From: Bacteroidales bacterium
GTDB taxonomy: Bacteria > Bacteroidota > Bacteroidia > Bacteroidales > UBA932
Length of the DNA stretch: 20,758 nt
Direction: 5' to 3'
NCBI GenBank assembly: GCA_020026355.1
Contig: JAHHQP010000034.1
Location: 1 to 20,758 of the forward strand
Under the pieces are notes generated by a model. That model had not been told where the DNA came from. It saw nothing but the letters and a program-made list of their open reading frames with translations, and made no database searches. This document shows positions 15,091-20,758 of the stretch, piece after piece. The first letter of the stretch is position 1. Each line of letters opens with the position of its first letter. Position numbers and translations under genes: made by a program.

Positions 15091-16513
15091 TTCCCTTCTT
15101 TTTTCTGTTCATGTCGATACGCGCCTCCAGTTCCCAGGTCCTGATCCGGTCCTTGTAGAAGTTGTTGGCATTCAGTTTCTCCACGCTGAGCGCCGCATCG
15201 GAGTTTCCTTCCCACCTCCGGCAGGAATAAAGCACGTCATAGATTCTTCCGATCCGATATTCCCGGCTGATCCGCAGTCCTACCGCATAATCTTCGCCGT
15301 AGCTGACATTCGGGAAGCCGATTTCCCGGACCAATGGAGTCCAGAAGGCGCGAGGGGCCCCCAGCCCGTTGATCCGGAGCGCATTGTTCCGTCCGTTCTC
15401 CTCCGTCCATTCTCTATGGTCAATGATGCCGGGCGGCAGGAGGTTTCCGTCGAAATCGGTCATCTGGTAAGTGCCGATGACCATCGCGCAATGCTGTTCG
15501 TGGAAAGCCGTGACAATCCGGCTGAGCGTATCCGGTCCGCTGTATCGGTCGTCGCTGTCCAGCTGGACGGCATATTCACCGCAAAGTTCATGATGAACGG
15601 CCAGATTCCAGCAGCCGCCGATACCGAGGTCATCCGTTTCCGGAATGACATGCACCAGCCGCTCATCCGCCGCGGCCAGCTCGGTCAGCAGCGCCGTCGT
15701 TCCATCCGTGGAATGATTATCCACGACAATGACATTGAACGGAAAATCCGTCTCCTGAGCAAGAGCACTGGAAACGGCATCACGGATGGTCCGTACCCGG
15801 TTGAACACCGGAATCACGACAGAGGCCGTCACCGGGAAAGCCGTTGCCTCCGCTGCCTGGAAAGGCTCTTTGAATTCCGGAGCGAGATAGGCTCCGATTC
15901 GCCGGAGATGCTCCGTGCAAGCCTCCTCCATCTCGATCTGTGCCGCACGGTTCCGCGGATCCACATAATCGAACTGCTTCACGCCGGAAGTCCGACAGTC
16001 TGTCTCGACCGCTGTATAGAGATATTCATTGACATGAACGACCTTCTTCATCCGCAACCGCAGATCATAGAGGGCGGCATGTTCATAGTCCCGGTCCATG
16101 GCTTTCACCGCACGACGGAAACTGGAAGTCTTCCAGACCGTCACCGGACCGAAATCGAAATCATTCCTGAGTGCACCTTCCTGGCAGTCGATCAGCGGAT
16201 GGGCCCGACGGATCTCCCCCTCCCGTCCATACCAGTCCGAATAGACCAGATCGGCGGAAGTATCTTCCGCGATGGTCAGCAGACGGTCCAGAGCACCGGT
16301 CCCCATTTCCAGCGGGGCCTGGCCGGTAAAGAGCAGAATATAGCCGGAGCGGGCAGCCTGAGCGATGCTTTCGAGCGTCGCTGTTGCAGTCAACGGAACA
16401 TCGGAAAAGATGTTCACTCCGGTAAAACAAGTACTGCGGCAAAATGAATTCACCGTCAGGGTAAGGTCATCTCCAGCGGACATGGGGATGAAGCATTCCA
16501 TGGTTCTTGACAT
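15077..16513 (-). CDS. Two-part family 2 glycosyltransferase
   Basis: The C-terminal half (from about residue 228) is a canonical GT-A family 2 domain. It has VIPVFNR, VVDNHSTDGT and the metal/nucleotide-binding QLDSDDRY (DSDD near 319-322), then an acceptor region with GLGAPRAFW and GEDYAVGLRISREYRIG. The N-terminal 200 residues look like a second, divergent GT-A-like region (YILLFTGQAPLEMG, ADLVYSDWYG, LRNDFDFG). I see no clear DXD in it, so it may be structural. There is no membrane segment. An ATG at 16513 is chosen over the TTG at 16522, and an ATG at 16501 is also possible. It lies immediately upstream of, and overlaps, the DUF4922-SpoIID gene. Donor and acceptor cannot be told. Confidence 0.83.
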   Translation of the reverse strand: MSRTMECFIPMSAGDDLTLTVNSFCRSTCFTGVNIFSDVPLTATATLESIAQAARSGYILLFTGQAPLEMGTGALDRLLTIAEDTSADLVYSDWYGREGEIRRAHPLIDCQEGALRNDFDFGPVTVWKTSSFRRAVKAMDRDYEHAALYDLRLRMKKVVHVNEYLYTAVETDCRTSGVKQFDYVDPRNRAAQIEMEEACTEHLRRIGAYLAPEFKEPFQAAEATAFPVTASVVIPVFNRVRTIRDAVSSALAQETDFPFNVIVVDNHSTDGTTALLTELAAADERLVHVIPETDDLGIGGCWNLAVHHELCGEYAVQLDSDDRYSGPDTLSRIVTAFHEQHCAMVIGTYQMTDFDGNLLPPGIIDHREWTEENGRNNALRINGLGAPRAFWTPLVREIGFPNVSYGEDYAVGLRISREYRIGRIYDVLYSCRRWEGNSDAALSVEKLNANNFYKDRIRTWELEARIDMNRKKKGNDGK

Positions 16514-16533
16514 AACACTCAAGGTTATCAGTT

Positions 16534-17124
16534 TTACAGCAGAGCCAGCAGACTCTGCTTGATCTTACGATATTCACTCTCGAAATTCGGAGTGAAGACC
16601 TTCTTGCCCAGCTGGGCGTCGATTTCTTCCCAGGTCCACCAGCGTCCCTCATCGACTTCATCCAGATCAGGATGGAGTTCGAAAGAACCGATAGCCGTGA
16701 AGACCGATACGAATTCCTTCTCGATCTCCGACTCGAAGACATAGGAACAGACATGGATCGGATTGTACTCCGTAAACCTGAGTTCCTCTGACGATTCCCG
16801 ATAAAGAGCTTCCATGATCGTCTCTCCGAAATCGACATGACCGCCGACCGCCGTATCCCATTTTCCAGGCTGAATATCTTTCTTCATCGAACGTTTCTGC
16901 AGATACATGTGCCCGTAACGGTCGATGATGTGCAGGTGAATGACAGGATGAAGCGGTTTCGCACCGCTGTGGCAATAGGCACGGGTCGCCTTGCCCACGA
17001 CGATGCCGGTCGGTTCGATGACCGGAAAATATTCTTCATCATCAGACAATGCCTGTCCTGCGGTTTCCATCGTGGGAGCCGGCAAGACAGGCAATTCATC
17101 ATATAGGTACAGCAATTCTACCAT
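16534..17124 (-). CDS. Nudix hydrolase (IPP-isomerase/YfcD-like)
   Basis: Nudix proteins hydrolyse nucleoside diphosphates linked to another group. The Nudix box runs from Gly95 (GHVDFGE) through Glu101 and R109-E110-S-S-E113-E114. The metal-binding REXXEE core is intact, but the final Gly of the consensus is replaced (LRF). The upstream EPTGIVVGKATR and LQKRSMKKDIQPGKWD segments match the group that resembles isopentenyl-diphosphate isomerase and YfcD. An N-terminal stretch of about 30 residues (rich in Leu, Pro and Glu) precedes the domain. The 196-residue length is usual for this group. It sits 12 bp after the transporter gene and 20 bp before the glycosyltransferase ATG. The physiological substrate is not readable. 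Confidence 0.88.
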   Translation of the reverse strand: MVELLYLYDELPVLPAPTMETAGQALSDDEEYFPVIEPTGIVVGKATRAYCHSGAKPLHPVIHLHIIDRYGHMYLQKRSMKKDIQPGKWDTAVGGHVDFGETIMEALYRESSEELRFTEYNPIHVCSYVFESEIEKEFVSVFTAIGSFELHPDLDEVDEGRWWTWEEIDAQLGKKVFTPNFESEYRKIKQSLLALL

Positions 17125-17136
17125 GACCTGAGTATG

Positions 17137-18828
17137 TTATGCCAGTGCGAAAAGAACGAGCAGCTGGGCAACCAATACCCTCATGAACATTGAAAGCGGA
17201 TAGACGGTAGCATAGTTCACTGAAGTATAGTCGGTACCATACTGTCCCTGTGCGAAAGCCAGGACCGGAGGATTCGTGCAGCCTCCGCTGAGCAGACCGG
17301 TGATCTGGTAGAAATTCAGATGGAAGAACAATCTGCCGACAACAGCGATCGTCAGTGTAGGGATGATGGTGATGAGCGCACCGTAGAGGATCCACCAGTA
17401 ACCTCCATTCATGATGGAAGTCCAGAAATCCTTTCCGGCACCGAGACCGACGGCAGCAAGGAAGATGGTGATGCCGACCTCACGCAACATCATGTTCGCA
17501 CTCAAGGTCGTATAAGTCGTGATCTTGTATTTCGGGCCGAAGTAGCCGAGCAGGATCGCAATGATGAGCGGACCGCCGGCAAGACCGATCTTGATCGGCT
17601 GCGGGATGCCCGGAATAGCGATCGGAATGGAACCGAAGATGATACCGGCCGCGATACCGAAGAAGATCGGAATCAGGTTCGGATGTCTCAGGCTGGCTGC
17701 AGAGTTACCGACCAGTTTAGCCACCTTATTGATGGCCGGTTCCTGACCGACGACAACGAGCACGTCACCCATCTGAAGCTGAAGACCCGGATTGGCCACG
17801 AGTTCCATACCGGCACGGTCTACACGGGTGATGCTGACTCCATAATTGGAACGAATGTTCAGGTCACGGAGACGCTTGCCGGTCAGTTTGGATTTGGAAA
17901 CGTTCAGTTTCTTGGTCACAAGTGTCGTATCCAGTTCATCCCAGACCTCTTTCGGCATATCGATACGGTTACCGAAAAGCATGGTCACGACGTCCACGGA
18001 AGATTTGGAAGTCACGACCAGAAGACGGTCGCCTTCCTCCAGCACATCTGTCGCGAGCGGAGAGTGAACCTTTCCGTCATGACTGATGCGAGAAACGACA
18101 TAACGATGAGCGATATCATGATCGATATCCTTCAAAGCCTTGCCATAGATAGCCGGATTCTTCACCTCGCAGGCGATACGTACGGCACTGTCGATTTCAC
18201 CGGCATCCATTTCCAGCTCATCCTTCTCTTTCTTGAGGTCGATTCTGAAGATCGCCTTGACCAGCATCAGCACCAGGATCACACCGACCACGCCGATCGG
18301 ATAAGCGACTGCATATCCGGAAGAAAGCATGGACGGATTGCCCGTGATGGCAGGATTGGAAGCCATGACATCCGTCATCGTCTGCTGTGCGGCACCCAGG
18401 CCTGGAGTATTGGTGACGGCACCGGACATGACACCGACCATCGTCGTCAGGTCCTCACCGCTGATCGCGGAGATCGCCCAGGTAGTCAGGACTGCCAGAA
18501 GCACCATGGCCACTGCCAGCAGGTTCAGCTTCATTCCTCCTTTCTTGAAGGACTGGAAAAATCCAGGGCCGACCTGAAGACCGATAGAAAAGACAAAAAG
18601 GATCAGACCGAATTCCTTCATGAAGTGGATCATGTACGGATTGATGGACTTGCCGAAAACATTCACCAGCAAATGGCTGAACAGGATGCCCACGAACAAG
18701 ATCCATGTCGCACCGAGCGAGACGCCCTTGAACTTGAGTTTGCCCAGACAAAGTCCGATAGCGATAGTGGCGGCAAGCAGCATGATGGAATAGCCCACCC
18801 CACTGGTAAAAAACAAACTTTCTTCCAT
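17137..18828 (-). CDS. AspT/YidE-family transporter with paired RCK_C domains
   Basis: This is an inner-membrane transporter of the aspartate:alanine exchanger family (AspT, YidE, YbjL). The 563-residue protein shows the family layout. A hydrophobic half (about 1-195) includes GVMSGAVTNTPGLGAAQQ. Two TrkA_C-type (RCK_C) cytosolic domains follow (about 205-370; EGDRLLVVTS and MGDVLVVVGQ). The second hydrophobic half (about 380-563) has GAGKDFW and LSGGCTNPPVLAFA. The GAxTNTPxL-type motifs in each half are the repeated family signature. Length equals the usual 550-560 residues. It follows the thioesterase by 20 bp and precedes the Nudix gene by 12 bp. The substrate is unknown; amino or dicarboxylic acids are the family precedent. 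Confidence 0.9.
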   Translation of the reverse strand: MEESLFFTSGVGYSIMLLAATIAIGLCLGKLKFKGVSLGATWILFVGILFSHLLVNVFGKSINPYMIHFMKEFGLILFVFSIGLQVGPGFFQSFKKGGMKLNLLAVAMVLLAVLTTWAISAISGEDLTTMVGVMSGAVTNTPGLGAAQQTMTDVMASNPAITGNPSMLSSGYAVAYPIGVVGVILVLMLVKAIFRIDLKKEKDELEMDAGEIDSAVRIACEVKNPAIYGKALKDIDHDIAHRYVVSRISHDGKVHSPLATDVLEEGDRLLVVTSKSSVDVVTMLFGNRIDMPKEVWDELDTTLVTKKLNVSKSKLTGKRLRDLNIRSNYGVSITRVDRAGMELVANPGLQLQMGDVLVVVGQEPAINKVAKLVGNSAASLRHPNLIPIFFGIAAGIIFGSIPIAIPGIPQPIKIGLAGGPLIIAILLGYFGPKYKITTYTTLSANMMLREVGITIFLAAVGLGAGKDFWTSIMNGGYWWILYGALITIIPTLTIAVVGRLFFHLNFYQITGLLSGGCTNPPVLAFAQGQYGTDYTSVNYATVYPLSMFMRVLVAQLLVLFALA

Positions 18829-18848
18829 AATCGATGATTACTATAATT

Positions 18849-19610
18849 TTAAAAAATACATTTCACGGTAAATGAAGAGGTTCCACCGGCCGGATCCTCA
18901 GGACCGTCATCGACGCGTCCCTCGATGCAGACCACCGGACGTCCATCCTCCTCGGTGCGGTAACGGAAAATGCTGACCAGGTCGCCGCACTTCGTCTCAT
19001 GGTTGAAGTTGATGTAGAAATCCTTCAGTTCATGCTCCAGCATGAAATCATTGCCGATCGCGTCGATCGCCCAGAAAGCATACATCGCATTGTTCGTATG
19101 CCCGTTGAAATCCACATCCGAATAGACGACCTCGTGCGTCCTCACGAATTCAGGGACCACTCCGGCCGGCATCCGGACCTTGTCGCACGGTTCCTCGACC
19201 GCATTGACCTTGACCGCCATATCTTCACGCGCCATCGATGAATCACGCACCAGCTTGCGCGTATCCAGATTCAAGGTCAGCCAGGAAGTCGTCGCTTCCG
19301 CCAAGGCTGTCCCATCCTCCGCCTTCAAGGTGAAATCCCGCAGGAAGAACAGCCGCTCGAGGCCTTTATGCCAGGTCTCGAAAATGACCTTGTCTTTCCA
19401 ATGCGGATATTGATGGAAACGGACATGCATCCTGGAAAGGATCCAGGCCACCCTTTGCTGGATGAGGGTCTCATAGCCGAAGCCCATGAGCTCCGCATGC
19501 TCATTCGCCAGTTCCTGGGCATAGTTCATGAAAGCGAAAAGTTTCATGCGCCCGAAAGCATCCGTGTCATAGCACGGAATCGTGATTTTTCTGATAAATC
19601 TATTTTCCAT
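18849..19610 (-). CDS. Acyl-ACP thioesterase (FatA/FatB-like, double hotdog)
   Basis: This enzyme hydrolyses acyl-acyl carrier protein to free fatty acid, ending chain elongation. Two hotdog folds are seen. The first is about residues 4-130, with YDTDAFGRMKLFAFMNYAQELANEH and WILSRMHVRF. The second (about 155-250) contains SDVDFNGHTNNAMYAFW, which supplies the Asp, Asn and His of the plant-type active site. At 253 residues it fits bacterial members of PF01643. No signal or membrane segment is present, so it is cytosolic. Its ATG lies inside the end of the HU-domain gene (11-bp overlap), which indicates translational coupling. Confidence 0.9.
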   Translation of the reverse strand: MENRFIRKITIPCYDTDAFGRMKLFAFMNYAQELANEHAELMGFGYETLIQQRVAWILSRMHVRFHQYPHWKDKVIFETWHKGLERLFFLRDFTLKAEDGTALAEATTSWLTLNLDTRKLVRDSSMAREDMAVKVNAVEEPCDKVRMPAGVVPEFVRTHEVVYSDVDFNGHTNNAMYAFWAIDAIGNDFMLEHELKDFYINFNHETKCGDLVSIFRYRTEEDGRPVVCIEGRVDDGPEDPAGGTSSFTVKCIF

Positions 19611-20682
19611 AATTCAGCACCTCAAGTTCTTCTTCGGAATAAAGCAACCAATCGATGACTTCGGGTGCGAACAGGTCCAGCAGGAAGAAAGCACCCGCAA
19701 GTACGGCCAGCGCCAGGACCAAACCTCCGAAAATCCATCCGATGGTCCTGCCGGCTGAATGACGCTTATCCACGGGTTTCTCTTCCACCGGTTCAATTTC
19801 CAATGACTCGTTTCCGCAAGCCGGAAGCGAAACGTCCTTGACGGAAACGACTTCAACCGGTGCTTCCGGTTCCTCGACCGGAGCGTCATAGCTGCTCTCC
19901 TGAGTTTCCGGAACGGTTTCTTCCACCGCTTCAACAAGGGTCGGCTCAGGTTCAACGGCAGTCTCGGCTTCAGCAGATTCCGCAGCAGGTTCGACCACTG
20001 ATTCTGCCACAAGCTCAGTAACGGAAGGCTCGACTTCAGCAAGCTCCGCAACAGGTGCCATGACCGGTCCAGCGACCGCAGGCTCGACGACAAGTTCCTC
20101 AACAGGTTCGGTTACGACAAGCTCTGCATCAACCGGTCCAGCGACAGGTCCAGCGACAGGTCCAGCGACAGACTTGTCAGTCGGCTCCGCAGCCGGCGTC
20201 AGCCCGGACATCATGTCCTTCAGCTGACCGAGCGCAGAAGTCATCCGTGCCTCCTGTTCCTGATGAGATTTCAAAGAAATCGTCTCTAACGCGAAACTGG
20301 CCGGATAAATATCCAGTTCCTCGTCAGCAATGAAGAAGATATTGTTCTCCTTGGTAGCTCTCATTCTCCCCAGACCGGGAAAAACAACGGTCTTGCGGGT
20401 GAACAGCACAGACTTGAGTTCTTTCAGGAAATCTCTCAGGATACGGTCCGCCATCTCCACCTGCACCTTGTTGGACCCGGCATACAGGTCCGCCAGAAGA
20501 TGCCCTTCATCGGGATGGCTTCTGAAATAAAGCTTACGGTAAGGAGGATTCAGGGTATATCCCCTATCAGAAAAAGAGGCCGGCACGACTTCCGCGACGA
20601 AGCAGCCCAGACCGGGCAGCACCACTTTTTCATTGTCAAGAATCAGTTCCTTGACCATTTTTGACAGCAGATCGATATCCAT
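19600..20682 (-). CDS. CCDC81-type HU-domain membrane protein lacking a SPOR domain
   Basis: The N-terminus (about 1-140) matches the paired HU-like domains found in Bacteroidota (HU-CCDC81 type), seen as VVLPGLGCFVAE and NPPYRKLYF, then TVVFPGLGRMRATKEN. A long disordered spacer of Pro, Val, Glu and Ala (about 150-310) follows and includes three VAGP units. A single membrane helix (about 313-337) and a 23-residue acidic tail end the chain. Many relatives end in a periplasmic SPOR domain that binds denuded peptidoglycan; I see none here. The HU-like part should be cytosolic. A link between nucleoid or cytosolic partners and the envelope is inference. It is the first gene of the nine-gene run and overlaps the thioesterase gene. 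Confidence 0.8.
   Translation of the reverse strand: MDIDLLSKMVKELILDNEKVVLPGLGCFVAEVVPASFSDRGYTLNPPYRKLYFRSHPDEGHLLADLYAGSNKVQVEMADRILRDFLKELKSVLFTRKTVVFPGLGRMRATKENNIFFIADEELDIYPASFALETISLKSHQEQEARMTSALGQLKDMMSGLTPAAEPTDKSVAGPVAGPVAGPVDAELVVTEPVEELVVEPAVAGPVMAPVAELAEVEPSVTELVAESVVEPAAESAEAETAVEPEPTLVEAVEETVPETQESSYDAPVEEPEAPVEVVSVKDVSLPACGNESLEIEPVEEKPVDKRHSAGRTIGWIFGGLVLALAVLAGAFFLLDLFAPEVIDWLLYSEEELEVLNYGK
20135..20170 (-). repeat. Three perfect 12-bp tandem repeats
   Basis: GGTCCAGCGACA occurs three times in a row on the plus strand (20135-20146, 20147-20158, 20159-20170). On the minus strand it encodes the VAGP units of the HU-protein spacer. A further near copy lies near 20066. Confidence 0.9.
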
Positions 20683-20732
20683 AGTTTTTCTTCTTACCGG
20701 AGCTTATCCGTTGACTTAAACATAATAATCTG

Positions 20733-20740
20733 CAAAGTTA
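20733..20740 (-). promoter_or_regulatory. Candidate -7 box for the nine-gene operon
   Basis: On the minus strand TAACTTTG matches the TAnnTTTG consensus 50 bp before the ATG of the HU-domain gene. The -33 position falls beyond the window edge and cannot be checked. I see no comparable element in the short gaps downstream, so this may drive the whole run. Confidence 0.5.
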
Positions 20741-20758
20741 CAAAAAAATAAAGAAAAG

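Noticed and set aside
13939..16447. Two overlapping open frames on the plus strand (13939-15144 and 15023-16447) opposite the fusion and glycosyltransferase genes
   Set aside because: No motif or promoter; both strands cannot plausibly code here, and the minus-strand proteins carry clear family motifs.
17320..18837. A 505-codon open frame on the plus strand opposite the AspT-like gene
   Set aside because: The translation is low-complexity (Asp, His, Arg, Gln-rich), the typical shadow of a membrane-protein gene.
20135..20170. The three 12-bp repeats as a CRISPR array
   Set aside because: Units are contiguous without spacers, in frame, and encode VAGP inside a gene.
20694..20723. A nine-residue upstream open frame (MFKSTDKLR) before the HU-domain gene
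   Set aside because: Its ATG would lie only a few nt from the predicted transcript start, and it lacks any leader-peptide pattern; chance is likelier.

Overview
The window looks like part of a Bacteroidales-type (Bacteroidota) chromosome of moderate GC. The evidence is the upstream signals, which fit the Bacteroidota -7 consensus TAnnTTTG (before rpsO, prfB, murI, the HU-domain gene and the YgjP-like gene). The gene families point the same way: CCDC81-type HU-domain membrane protein, DUF4922, acyl-ACP thioesterase, AspT/YidE transporter and a lipoprotein serpin. No rRNA, tRNA, CRISPR array, insertion sequence or phage gene is visible. Coding density is very high and no gene-free stretch reaches 300 bases.

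Layout: (1) 4-1412, plus strand: rpiB and truB, joined by an ATGA overlap. A YgjP-like metalloprotease (1409-2062, minus) converges on them with overlapping stop codons. (2) 2130-5030, plus strand: rpsO with a textbook promoter and a short perfect leader hairpin, a strong terminator, then pnp with its own terminator. (3) 5050-7844, minus strand: prfB followed 12 bp later by class I fumarase, ending in a hairpin. (4) 7845-7968: a divergent promoter region for prfB and murI; murI (7969-8796) runs on the plus strand. (5) 8799-20682, minus strand: nine genes with overlaps or gaps of at most 36 bp, probably one operon. In transcription order they are: HU-domain membrane protein, acyl-ACP thioesterase, AspT/YidE-type transporter, Nudix hydrolase, two-part glycosyltransferase, DUF4922(HIT-like)-SpoIID fusion, AmpG-like MFS permease, lipoprotein serpin, and NamZ-type exo-muramidase (DUF1343/GH171).

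The last part of this operon reads as a cell-wall or muropeptide salvage module. A periplasmic NamZ would trim MurNAc ends and an AmpG-like permease would import products. A third protein joins a GalT/Ap4A-phosphorylase-like nucleotidyl-transfer domain to a SpoIID peptidoglycan-cleaving domain and has no signal peptide. murI, which makes D-glutamate for peptidoglycan, converges on the end of the operon with 2 bp between the stop codons. The fusion is the most unusual object here. SpoIID domains normally act outside the membrane, whereas this one appears cytosolic and covalently tied to a nucleotide-sugar or nucleotide enzyme.

Smaller points of interest are a prfB without the usual programmed frameshift, a candidate S15-binding leader hairpin, an extra periplasmic loop in the permease, octapeptide repeats in NamZ, an insertion in TruB, and an inverted repeat across the murI/namZ stop codons.
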